Positions 37,632 to 46,267 of a stretch of 62,988 nucleotides of DNA are shown piece by piece; the stretch's first letter is position 1; each line of letters opens with the position of its first letter. The stretch is from assembly GCA_002748835.1 (NCBI GenBank), contig PDTL01000024.1, positions 1-62,988 on the forward strand. The letters are read 5' to 3'. The notes under the pieces were generated by a model. The model did not search any database and was not told the origin of the DNA. It saw only the letters and a program-made list of their open reading frames with translations. A program made the translations under genes and the position numbers. This DNA comes from Deltaproteobacteria bacterium (lineage in GTDB: Bacteria; Desulfobacterota; Desulfobacteria; Desulfobacterales; GCA-2748835).

Positions 37632-38049
37632 GCCTGTCGTATCCCCGGCTGGATACATTTGAAAATCCATTCTTTTGCCTGTGAATAGGAATTGTCGGAT
37701 TTTAAAGCCAGGCCTAAACACATGAACCCAATTTTCTTTTCAATTTCTTGACAGTACCTGTGTCAGTGATGCCCTGAAAGAATCGTTTCCGATCCGGTTT
37801 CAAAATGCAAAGTTTTCTTCCAGGCTTGGCAGTACCGTTTTCTCAAAGACGATGCATCACGCCAGCAATTCCCGGTGAACACGATCCCGTAGTTAGCGAA
37901 CCTTCTCAACATACTATAATTTAAATAAATACAAAATACTTATATAAAATAAACCTAGACTTTATCATTCATTTCTGCTATCCCTCAGGCAGGCTAAACT
38001 GAATAGGGATTGCGGAATTGATAGAGGACAAGGGGACCGTCAAATAATT
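37632..38049. other. Non-coding gap before transposase relic
   Basis: About 420 bp with no supportable gene. Short open stretches exist on the minus strand near 37640-37730 but have no ribosome site and no recognised motif. The sequence becomes very AT-rich after 37900. It is probably scar tissue from insertions. Confidence 0.5.
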
Positions 38050-38455
38050 TTGTCAAATAATACACTGGGTACCGGGTATGACCTGAGCCGGTCTAAAAGC
38101 GGATACAATCTTGAGCCCATCTATCTGCATACCTCGGAACGAATTGAGGCCTATCTGTTTCTTTTTCAAAATCGCTTTACAAGTCGTCGTATTGATCGAA
38201 CGAATCTCCCGAAAAAATATCGAAAAACGGGATAAAGGCCTGGATGACTTCATGTCCAATCAAAAGGACTACCGCACACCCAAAGCCGAATAGCTTCTAC
38301 AAAAGCTCGAGCACGTGGTCTGCGGCAGTGCCATCCTTCCCGATGGAAACGCGTACGGCTTCGTATCTGAACTGACACCCCTGCAAAGCGACATCCTGGA
38401 CCTGCTTGAGGTGTCGAAATATTATTACTCGTACGAATACCTATTCGATAGTTAG
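38050..38455 (+). pseudogene. IS1634-like transposase C-terminal relic
   Basis: Read with frameshifts, the plus strand gives EPIYLHTSERIEAYLFLF, then LQVVVLIERISRKNIEK, a stop, and finally VSELTPLQSDILDLLEV. These are the last conserved segments of IS1634-type (COG5421) transposases, in the correct order. The upstream two thirds, including the catalytic residues, are gone. It marks past mobile-element activity between the two receptor genes. Confidence 0.75.
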
Positions 38456-38532
38456 TCGTTATTCGTAGGACGATTAAACGCAAACGTCCCGGATACTGTA
38501 AATTATCAACTTCTGTTTTTCAAAGCGTGAAA

Positions 38533-40617
38533 TCAAAGTTTATAGGTACATTTGAAGCCAATTTCCCCAGGTGCACTGTAAACGGTATACATTCCGCCAT
38601 AGCCAACCGTGTCGTACTGCTTGTCAAAAATATTTTTCCCGTACAGATACACATCGAACCGGTCAGTCTCGTACCCGATTTTGGCATTGAGCACCTGAAA
38701 GGCGTCTCTCGCGCAGTCATTGGTCTTGTTCAGATACATCTTGCCATATCCAATAAAGTCTGACCTGGCAAAAAAACCACAGGGATGACGATACTGAGCA
38801 CCAACATTGAAGGTATAACGAGGGGCGTAGGGATTTTGGTTTCCTTTATAATCACCAAGAGCGTCCGCAAACGTGTCAAAGGTAAGATCCGTATAACCAA
38901 AAGATGCCAGCAAGCTCAATCCATGAGTCATGTGGGCTGTCATCTCCAATTCTGCTCCAAAACCACTGGCTTCAGCGGCATTGCTCAAATAAACCTCCAG
39001 AGGCGTCACCGCTTCATTGACCTGCATATCGGTTATATCGAGATAAAAAAGGGCACCGTTCAAAAACAACCGACTATCGAGAAACGAACCTTTTATACCT
39101 GCTTCATAAGACCAGAGGTTTTCTTCATCATAGCTGTAATAGTCCGGGTTTTGGGCAAACATATTGAAACCGCCTGAACGATACCCTTTGGCAACACTGA
39201 CAAACCCCATGGCTGCTGGAGAAAAAACATATTCCAATGCAATTTTTGGGGTTATTGATTTCCAGGAATCATCAATTTTCTGACCCGTTGCATTATGGTT
39301 TTTCATTTCCTTGTCCTGAACTTCAAAGCGCAACCCGGCAACCAGACGGATCGTATCGAGCAACGGATAAGTAATATTGGAAAACGCGGCATAGGATACA
39401 CCGTCAAAAGAACGATCTGTAGTAGATGCCATCATTGGAAACATGGAATCGATGACATAATACAACGCGTCACTGTCATTATCACAATACAGCCCGACCA
39501 GACATTTTAGTTTCTTTTTTTCATAACCGAAGCGGAGTTCCTGGGATATTTTCGTATATTCGCTGTCCGTATCAGAATGAAACAGGGTCATGGGGCTAAA
39601 ATCATAGTCAAACAGCGTCTTGTGCTCAAAAAACCGCCTGGCGGAAATCGAGGTGAGTGTGAGGTGATCGTTTATCTTGTAGGAGATCTTGAGAGACTGT
39701 CCCTGTGATGCTGAAGTATTCTCATCTGCAATATTCGATTCAACCCTGCGATGCACAGGCGCGGAAAGCCCATAGGAAACAGCCGCCTCTTCGGTTAACT
39801 GCATGACTGGCCCAGCATCGTCATACTGAAGATGTGAAAAAATCAAAGAGACATCAAAACGGTCTGTTGGCTTCCAGCGCACATGCCCGCGTCCAAACCA
39901 GTTTTTCCTGTCACCATGGGAGGCTCCGGTACGGCTGTTTTCCATAAATCCATCCCGCTGGAAGTACCTGCCTGCAAGCCCAAGAAAAAGTTTATCGTCA
40001 ACAATCGGTCCGCTCAGACTTAAAGACAATGTTCCTTTCAGCCCGTCCCCGGTTTCAACATCCAGCAGCCTGCCTCCATCAGCAGAAAAATTCCCTCTCC
40101 AGTGATTATCTGGCTTCCGGGTAACGATGTTGATGGCACCAATTTCTGTATTTTTACCGTATAATGTGCCCTGAGGGCCACGCAACACTTCTATTCGTTC
40201 AATATCGAGGAGGATATCTTCAAAGCCGGGGGCAGAGGTAAATGGCACGCCATCCACATACATTCCAGCGGAAACAGACATGGAGGTGCCTGATGCCTGT
40301 ACGCCCCGGATACAGGGTGAATGAAAACCTGGCACCCCTTCATCAATGAACATCATATTCGGTACAAAATCGGCAAGTTGAATTGTCGATTGGGCACCGG
40401 TATCTTCAACGTCCTGATCGCTGAACACGGAAACAGAGAGGGGTACTTCCTGAAGCGTTTCTTCTTGTTTCTGAGCTGTTACGACAATGGCATACTCCGC
40501 ATCCCACCCCAGGCTATCTTGAGAAGAAGGCTGTCCCTGGGCTGCCAGAGACATGCTTTCCCAAAATATTACAAGTGAAAAAAATGCAGTTATTAGTATT
40601 ATTTTTCTATCTATCAT
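38533..40617 (-). CDS. TonB-dependent outer-membrane receptor (second)
   Basis: A 694-aa receptor with signal peptide (MIDRKIILITAFFSLVIFW to SLAAQG), TonB box YAIVVTA, plug motifs VPLSVSVFSDQDVEDTG and IEVLRGPQGTLYGKNTEIGAINI, and a barrel domain. The last residues are CTYKL rather than ending in Phe, which is slightly unusual for a barrel protein. It is divergent from the AraC gene at 40811. It is a distant paralogue of the receptor at 34361, not a recent duplicate. The ligand is unknown. Confidence 0.88.
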   Translation of the reverse strand: MIDRKIILITAFFSLVIFWESMSLAAQGQPSSQDSLGWDAEYAIVVTAQKQEETLQEVPLSVSVFSDQDVEDTGAQSTIQLADFVPNMMFIDEGVPGFHSPCIRGVQASGTSMSVSAGMYVDGVPFTSAPGFEDILLDIERIEVLRGPQGTLYGKNTEIGAINIVTRKPDNHWRGNFSADGGRLLDVETGDGLKGTLSLSLSGPIVDDKLFLGLAGRYFQRDGFMENSRTGASHGDRKNWFGRGHVRWKPTDRFDVSLIFSHLQYDDAGPVMQLTEEAAVSYGLSAPVHRRVESNIADENTSASQGQSLKISYKINDHLTLTSISARRFFEHKTLFDYDFSPMTLFHSDTDSEYTKISQELRFGYEKKKLKCLVGLYCDNDSDALYYVIDSMFPMMASTTDRSFDGVSYAAFSNITYPLLDTIRLVAGLRFEVQDKEMKNHNATGQKIDDSWKSITPKIALEYVFSPAAMGFVSVAKGYRSGGFNMFAQNPDYYSYDEENLWSYEAGIKGSFLDSRLFLNGALFYLDITDMQVNEAVTPLEVYLSNAAEASGFGAELEMTAHMTHGLSLLASFGYTDLTFDTFADALGDYKGNQNPYAPRYTFNVGAQYRHPCGFFARSDFIGYGKMYLNKTNDCARDAFQVLNAKIGYETDRFDVYLYGKNIFDKQYDTVGYGGMYTVYSAPGEIGFKCTYKL

Positions 40618-40634
40618 GTTTCATCGTCCTCCTG

Positions 40635-40647
40635 CCAATGATATTGG
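40635..40647. promoter_or_regulatory. Small palindrome near the second receptor start
   Basis: CCAAT-GAT-ATTGG is a perfect inverted repeat 18 bp upstream of the receptor ATG, in the divergent space shared with the AraC gene. It could bind that regulator, but at this length chance is not excluded. Confidence 0.3.
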
Positions 40648-40810
40648 TAATCAAAAACTTTGGCCTTGCAAACATTTTATATTTCAGCTAGTACTGTATT
40701 GATGTGCCGACATCAATAGTTTTCAAATATCCGTTTTTAATAATCCCTTTCAGGGTATAGGATTTCTTTTCAGAGTATTTTTATGACTATCTATGTGGGG
40801 GAAAAGACAT

Positions 40811-41791
40811 ATGAACACAAAAGATACATATTCATATCGTTTTGTAAAAACCGACACCACAGATTACGGAGAATGTAGTTTTTCTTTTAGCAGTCGAGCC
40901 GGCTTGGAGCATTCCATATCGCATTCTCTCATAAAGCCGGGAATGTATTTTTCCCTTTATAACATGCCAGCAGGGAGCACATGGGATATTGATTTTCAGA
41001 TTGACAGCGCCCCTGTAACCTTTTCATTCTCTGTCCAGGGAAAAAGCCTTACAACATACAAGCGCAGAGGACATCTTGCAGATGAAAGTATATGCACAAG
41101 TCCTGGAAAGGCCCTTGTGGCCAATCTTGCCCATACAAAAGGCACATTTCAGATTGATAAAAACCTGCCGTACAGGAATATCGGTATCGCCATTGATCCT
41201 GATCTTCTCCTCTCATACATTTCCCCTTATGCCAAAACGATTCCAAGTGAATTGACAAAATACCTGCGCGGTGACATCTGTGGGGCTTTCTTCCTGCCCA
41301 TGCATCCCAAAATGGAAAAAACGATTTTTGAAATCAGTTGCCGCAATGCCTTCACTCATCCGGAAACATTGTTTCTTGAAAGCAAAATTCTCGAGCTTTT
41401 GTCATATCAGATTGAGGCGTTGATATATTTGGGTAAACGGGAAAGAAAAAGTACTCTTTCAGATGAAGATATCCAGCGGATTTATGGGGCGCGGGATATT
41501 CTACTTGCCAATATCAAAGAATACCAAGGGATTGTAAAGCTGGCAAGACGGTTAGGCATCAACGACTTTAAATTGAAGAAAGGATTTAGGGAACTTTTTG
41601 GAACAACTGTTTTCGCTTATGTAACAAAAGAGCGAATGAAAACAGCCCAAAAAGCGATACATGATGGAGGAAAAAGTGTTTCGAAAATTGCCTATCATGT
41701 TGGCTATACAAATACAAGCCATTTCATCGCTGCCTATAGAAAAGAATTTGGAATCACTCCCGGCAAATATATAAAAAGATTGTACGGGTAA
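40811..41791 (+). CDS. AraC-family regulator, PchR-like (second)
   Basis: A protein of about 326 aa. The C-terminal AraC domain has IVKLARRLGINDFKLKKGFR and the second helix-turn-helix VSKIAYHVGYTNTSHFIAAY followed by GITPGKYIKR. The N-terminal domain (HSLIKPGMYFSLYNMPAG region) fits the PchR group of siderophore-responsive activators. The start at 40811 follows GGGGAAAAG; an in-frame ATG at 40793 has no ribosome site. It probably controls the divergent receptor gene. Confidence 0.87.
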   Translation: MNTKDTYSYRFVKTDTTDYGECSFSFSSRAGLEHSISHSLIKPGMYFSLYNMPAGSTWDIDFQIDSAPVTFSFSVQGKSLTTYKRRGHLADESICTSPGKALVANLAHTKGTFQIDKNLPYRNIGIAIDPDLLLSYISPYAKTIPSELTKYLRGDICGAFFLPMHPKMEKTIFEISCRNAFTHPETLFLESKILELLSYQIEALIYLGKRERKSTLSDEDIQRIYGARDILLANIKEYQGIVKLARRLGINDFKLKKGFRELFGTTVFAYVTKERMKTAQKAIHDGGKSVSKIAYHVGYTNTSHFIAAYRKEFGITPGKYIKRLYG

Positions 41792-41837
41792 ACAGCACCA
41801 TTTAAAGAACAGATAAATAAATCATTAAACTTCAGTG

Positions 41838-41945
41838 AATTATATTTTCGAATCCTTATTCACACCGATTATCGAGGTCGAAGATGCCATCAACAATGTG
41901 GCCAAAGGTGATCTCACCCAAACATACAAAAGTGATGCATCAATC
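41838..41945 (+). pseudogene. Chemoreceptor (HAMP region) fragment
   Basis: The plus strand reads FTPIIEVEDAINNVAKGDLTQTY, which matches the HAMP-linker region of methyl-accepting chemotaxis proteins. No signalling domain follows and no start is present, so it is a short relic of a chemoreceptor gene. The rest of 41792-42001 holds nothing else I can support. Confidence 0.6.
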
Positions 41946-42001
41946 CGGAAATGTGCAGCATCCGTTGTTTTTTGCAAGGAAACAGGCAGGACATAAACGC
42001 A

Positions 42002-42034
42002 CACACCCGCTGGCCATAACAGCCAGCGGGTGTG
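42002..42034 (-). terminator. Terminator hairpin of the flagellin gene
   Basis: A perfect 13-bp GC-rich stem (42002-42014 with 42022-42034) around a seven-base loop, 66 bp beyond the flagellin stop. The T content after the stem on the minus strand is modest, but the stem is strong. Confidence 0.7.
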
Positions 42035-42099
42035 ACGGAAAGGAAACCAGGGCTGTCCGCTGTGAAAAGAGAGACAGCCCGGTCAGGTCATGTTAGCGG

Positions 42100-45000
42100 T
42101 TACTGCAGCAGGCTCAGGACGCCCTGAGCACTGGCATTGGCCTGGCTCATGGCAAAGGTGCCGGCCTGAGACAGGATCTGCAGCTTGGTGAAGTTCGATG
42201 ACTCTTCTGCAAAGTCAACGTCACGGATGGTGGATTCCGCAGACGCAACATTCACCCGGGTGGTTGAAATGTTGTTGATGGTTGATGTCAGTTGGTTCTG
42301 AACAGAACCCAGATCCGCCCGAACCTTGTCCAGATCCTTTAAGGCCGCATCCGCCACTGCGATGGCGATCTGGGCACCTTCCTGGGTCAGGACGTTGACA
42401 TCAGACAGACGATTGATCTGGGACTCACCCATTTCCGCGGTCGCTGCATTGCCGGCTTCATCATTGGCCGTCAGCTGGGACCCTGCTTTGAGCACAGAGC
42501 CGTTTTGCAGGGTCATTTCGTTTTCCAGCGTGGTGTCATTGGCAACGGTGATCGCTTCGGTGAGTACCGTTCCTGCCGTGTACAGCTGGCCGTTTTCTGC
42601 CAGGATGTCATTGGTCAGATAGGTGTTTTCAGCGATCTCACTGCCGGCTTTCAGCAGGGAGCCGCCCTTGACGGACAGGTCATTGGTGCTGGACACGATT
42701 TCATCATTGGCCAGCGTGATGGTGCCGCCGATGGTGGAGTCGTTGGTCAGTACGGACCCGTCGGCCACGATGGAGCCTTTGGCCAGGCCCAGATCACCGG
42801 TGACACTGATGTCTTTGGCAAGGTCGACAGCACCACCCACCGTTGAACCGGCAGCAATGTTGAGTACGTTGGTCACAACAAGCTTGGATCCGGAATTGAT
42901 GGTGGCATCATCGTTCAGGGTCATGTTGTTCTTGGTGGTGATTTCAGCACCGATGTTGGATCCGGCTTTGAGGATCGAGTTATCAATCAGCTTGGAGCCT
43001 TCCTGAAGTGTCATTTCCCGTTTTGTGGTCATATCCGTGTTCAGCGCAAAGTCAGACCCCAGCTGAGAACCGGTTTTGAACGTCGAGTCGTCGTTGAAAC
43101 GGGTGCCGACCGCTGCCGTCATATCTCGGTTCAGTGTCATGCCGGTTGTGTCAAGTGTAATGTCGGCGCCGAGGGTCGTTCTTTCTGCCAGAACAGAGCC
43201 GGTCCCGACCTTGGAGCCTTCCAGCAGCGTCATGTCATCCTCAATGGTGGAGGGGCCGGTGGTCGTGAGGTTCGCAAAAACCGCAGAGCCGTTTGTCAGA
43301 GTGGAGTTTGTATTAATTTTGGATCCCGCCTCGAGAGACATGTCGCTGTTGATGGTGGCGGCACTGTTCAGAGTCACTTCGGCCATGACATAGGAGCCTT
43401 CGGTGAGCGAGGATGCCGTGTTCACTCTCGAGCCCGCATTGAGTGTCATGTCATTGTTAATCGTCGAAGCCTGGTTGATCTGCAGGCTCTGATTGAAACT
43501 GGAACCCTCTACCAGGATGCTGTTTTCCGCAAGCTGAGATCCTGCCAGCATTGTCATGTCGTTGTTGATTACCGTGGCGCTTTCTGAGGTCAGGTCAGCC
43601 ATGACATAGGAGTCTTCAGCTAACGTACTATTGGCATTCAGCGTAGACCCGGCAGCCAGGCTTGTGATGCCACCATTGTTCAGGGTTGCGTTGGCATCAA
43701 GGGTCAAGTCCACATTTAACGTTCCAGAGTACGTAGTGCCGCTAACTGTAACGGTCTGCCCTGCAGCCAGAATAGTGCCTGCCTTCAGAACCGATCCTGT
43801 GGTCAGTTCTGATCCGTCGGCAATAAAGCTGCTATCGGTTGTTGACGCTGAAGCGGCGTGGAGTTCGAACTGGCCGCCCAACACCGTGCCGGCACCGAGG
43901 ACTGACTCTGCTTCTAAAGTCGACCCTGCAACGAGGAGGCTTTCGCCTGTTGTCGTATTTGTGAGGTTGACCCTTGCATTTCCGCCGAGAACCGTGTCTG
44001 CAGCAATGGTGGAATCCGTACCCAGAGAGGAACCGGCTTTGATCAGGCTGGCACCGGTGGTGGTACTGGTATTACTTTGGACATCAAAGTTACCCCCCAT
44101 CACCGTACCTGCAGCAATGATGGACCCGCCGGCAAGGCTGGAGCCTTCCTTGATGATACTGACATCCGTGGTCGAACTGGAAATTCCATCAACCGTGATA
44201 TCCCCGCCCAGAGTTGAACCTGCGGCAATAATGGTTCCGGTGGCCAGTGTCGAGCCGGATGCTATCAGAGAATTTCCGACAGTGGCGCTGGTGGTGCCGT
44301 CGATGGTGGCCTTACCGCCAAGTATGGTGCCTGCCGCAAGGGTGGAGCCTTCTCCGATAATCGAGCCTTCTTTGATCAGGCTTTCTGTTGTGGTGGCGCT
44401 CATGTCATCTTTGACTTGTGCATCCCCGCCCAGGATCGTACCGGCGGCAATTGTGGTATTTGCTTTCAGCAGAGAGCCCTCTGCAATGGTGGAGCTTCCA
44501 AGCGTACTGTTGGTATTTTGGATGGTTGCATCACCCGTAATATCCGAGTTGGCGGCCAGTTTGCTGTTTGCGACAAGCACTGAACCGGCTGTCAGGGTCG
44601 ATGTTTCCGTGGTGTTGATGTTGGCGTTTTTAAAGGTATCCCCGGTAATGTCCTGACGGGTTGACCAGCCGGATCCCAGGGTGGAGTTGGCCGTCAGGAG
44701 AGAACCTTCCTTCAGGGTTGATTCCAGTGTGGTGGACGTGGAGTCACCCTTGATTTCCAGATCTGTCACCAGGGCAACCGCATCCCCGCCGCCCACGTTG
44801 TTGACGATGATTTCAGCCGAACCGCTCTGATTCATCTGGAGGAAGCCCACCGTGGTCATATCCGAGTTACGGAAAACATTCTGGGTGCCTTCACCGCCCA
44901 TGGTGGTTTCGATGGCGCGTCCATCCGTGGAGGTCAGGGTCAGATACCCCCGTGAGTCGGTGGATGCCGTGACCCCATGCTGGGATGTCTTCTGGTTAAT

Positions 45001-45840
45001 GGCCTTGACAAGGGTACCGGTTGCGTCGTTGGTTTCTACCGCAACCTGACCAATGGTCACTCCATTGATGGCAAAATCACTGTCCGTGGTCCCTTGGGCA
45101 ATGTTCAGATCAGTCGTGGTTTCAACCACGGCGCTGGCTGAAATGCCGAGCACATCACTCAGCTTGTTGATGGCATCCGCCACAGCGCCCATGCCGTTTT
45201 CACGGCTGTTGTTGTAGGCAACCTCGACAGACTGGACATTGAATGTCTGGTTCTTCATGTTGCTGTAGACACTCAAGTCAACGATACCCGCTTCATCGTT
45301 TTTCAACGACAGCTGGGAGCTGACCGTGTGACCCACTTTGGTGGATTCCGAAGAAGCAATGGAAATGCTGACGGTTTCGCCCGAGTAGGCCCCGATCTGG
45401 AATTCCTTGTTGGTGAAGTTTCCGGACAGGAGTTTCTGGTTGTTGAAGGCGGTTGTTTTGGCAATGGTATCCAGCTCTTCCATCAGCTTATTGATGTCTG
45501 ACTGGATGGCTGCGCGGGATTCTGTGGTCTGGCCATCCTGAGCTGCCTGGATGGACTTGGTCTTGATGGTGTTGACAATGTTGATGGATTCTTCCAGGGC
45601 CGCGTCTGCGGTCTGAACGATGTTGATACCATCGTTGGCATTCCGGATCGCCTGGCCGAGGCCCAGGGACTGGGACTTCAGGGAGTCGGCAATGGACATG
45701 CCCGAGGCGTCATCCGCCGCTTTGTTGATGCGCAGACCAGACGACAACCGTTCCAGGGATGAGGACATGTTGGTGTCGGTCCTGATCATGTTTTTGTGCG
45801 CATTCATTGCCGAGACGTTTGTGTTAATACGAAGAGCCAT
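42100..45840 (-). CDS. fliC: Giant flagellin with long repeat insert
   Basis: A 1246-aa flagellin, about three to four times the common size. Residues 1-165 form D0/D1 (MALRINTNVSAMNAHKN, LERLSSGLRINKAADDASG). Residues about 205-310 contain flagellin-IN-like motifs (AINGVTIGQVAVETND). Residues about 366-1126 are short repeats (see separate entry). Residues 1135-1246 are the C-terminal D1/D0 helices ending ASAQGVLSLLQ. The two ends are intact, so it should be exported by the flagellar system and polymerise, with the insert facing outward as an enlarged outer domain. There is no Cys. GGAGG lies before the ATG and a sigma-28 promoter lies about 160 bp upstream. Giant flagellins with large outer inserts are known in some marine gammaproteobacteria. 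Confidence 0.95.
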   Translation of the reverse strand: MALRINTNVSAMNAHKNMIRTDTNMSSSLERLSSGLRINKAADDASGMSIADSLKSQSLGLGQAIRNANDGINIVQTADAALEESINIVNTIKTKSIQAAQDGQTTESRAAIQSDINKLMEELDTIAKTTAFNNQKLLSGNFTNKEFQIGAYSGETVSISIASSESTKVGHTVSSQLSLKNDEAGIVDLSVYSNMKNQTFNVQSVEVAYNNSRENGMGAVADAINKLSDVLGISASAVVETTTDLNIAQGTTDSDFAINGVTIGQVAVETNDATGTLVKAINQKTSQHGVTASTDSRGYLTLTSTDGRAIETTMGGEGTQNVFRNSDMTTVGFLQMNQSGSAEIIVNNVGGGDAVALVTDLEIKGDSTSTTLESTLKEGSLLTANSTLGSGWSTRQDITGDTFKNANINTTETSTLTAGSVLVANSKLAANSDITGDATIQNTNSTLGSSTIAEGSLLKANTTIAAGTILGGDAQVKDDMSATTTESLIKEGSIIGEGSTLAAGTILGGKATIDGTTSATVGNSLIASGSTLATGTIIAAGSTLGGDITVDGISSSTTDVSIIKEGSSLAGGSIIAAGTVMGGNFDVQSNTSTTTGASLIKAGSSLGTDSTIAADTVLGGNARVNLTNTTTGESLLVAGSTLEAESVLGAGTVLGGQFELHAASASTTDSSFIADGSELTTGSVLKAGTILAAGQTVTVSGTTYSGTLNVDLTLDANATLNNGGITSLAAGSTLNANSTLAEDSYVMADLTSESATVINNDMTMLAGSQLAENSILVEGSSFNQSLQINQASTINNDMTLNAGSRVNTASSLTEGSYVMAEVTLNSAATINSDMSLEAGSKINTNSTLTNGSAVFANLTTTGPSTIEDDMTLLEGSKVGTGSVLAERTTLGADITLDTTGMTLNRDMTAAVGTRFNDDSTFKTGSQLGSDFALNTDMTTKREMTLQEGSKLIDNSILKAGSNIGAEITTKNNMTLNDDATINSGSKLVVTNVLNIAAGSTVGGAVDLAKDISVTGDLGLAKGSIVADGSVLTNDSTIGGTITLANDEIVSSTNDLSVKGGSLLKAGSEIAENTYLTNDILAENGQLYTAGTVLTEAITVANDTTLENEMTLQNGSVLKAGSQLTANDEAGNAATAEMGESQINRLSDVNVLTQEGAQIAIAVADAALKDLDKVRADLGSVQNQLTSTINNISTTRVNVASAESTIRDVDFAEESSNFTKLQILSQAGTFAMSQANASAQGVLSLLQ
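42463..44745 (-). repeat. Coding repeat array within flagellin (hexapeptide-like)
   Basis: This encodes flagellin residues about 366-1126. The first block (about 366-700) repeats a unit of roughly 35-38 aa. Typical pieces are SLIKEGS, GSTLAAGTILGG and a TTT/STT turn. Hydrophobic residues recur every sixth position (I-GEGST, L-AAGTI, L-GGKAT, I-DGTTS), the rhythm of left-handed parallel beta-helices. The second block (about 715-1126) uses another unit, with NNDMTL, GSxLNxNSxLxEGS and YVMAxLT. Ser, Thr, Gly, Ala and Asn dominate and aromatics are rare. The structure is inferred from pattern only. Confidence 0.8.
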
Positions 45841-45992
45841 AATTTACCTCCATGTGTGTGGTGATCGGGATTCCCTTCCCGAAAAAAAAGAAACAGACTG
45901 ATGATGACTTATTGCTGTCTTACCTGGTGCTATCACCCCCTTCCTGAAAGAGTCTGAGGTGGAAAGGGTTTGTTTCCAGCTTGCTGAGCATG

Positions 45993-46019
45993 GTATCGGC
46001 ATACGGATGGGAAACTTGA
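45993..46019 (-). promoter_or_regulatory. Sigma-28 (FliA) promoter of the flagellin gene
   Basis: On the minus strand, TCAAGTTT is followed by an 11-base spacer and GCCGATAC. The sigma-28 consensus is TAAAGTTT-N11-GCCGATAA, so only two positions differ. The leader to the flagellin ATG is about 145 bases. The rest of 45841-46267 holds no gene. Confidence 0.88.
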
Positions 46020-46221
46020 CGTTTTTTATCATAAAAAATGTAAATTCTGTATGCGTGGTCTGGGTGGATAAAAATAGGGAACTGGCCGATGGTTTGAAAA
46101 CTGTCACCCTGAATTTGTCTGCTGCGGGTTGATTTTTATTCAAAAATCAGATTAGGATAACACCCATTGAATCCAGTACCACGGTTGAGACGCCAAGTTG
46201 CTGTCCTGATGGCACGTATGC

Positions 46222-46243
46222 GGCGTCAATTTTTTTTGACGCC
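46222..46243. promoter_or_regulatory. Perfect hairpin just before motB
   Basis: GGCGTCAA and TTGACGCC form a perfect eight-base stem around six T, ending 24 bp before the motB ATG. It would lie in the mRNA leader and may shield or set the ribosome site, or be an operator. Overlapping its left edge, TGGCACG with GG and GC ten bases apart (46210-46225) weakly resembles a sigma-54 promoter. Confidence 0.45.
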
Positions 46244-46267
46244 AGCCAGAAGCGAGGAATACACCGC

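Noticed and set aside
40621..40660. Fur box upstream of the second receptor
   Set aside because: AATGATATTGGTAATC shares only part of the 19-base Fur consensus; the exact palindrome CCAAT-GAT-ATTGG is a different pattern.
43631..44656. Plus-strand open frame (341 codons) opposite flagellin
   Set aside because: It arises from the low-complexity repeats of the flagellin insert; it has no start signal and an implausible Pro/Val/Ala-rich composition.
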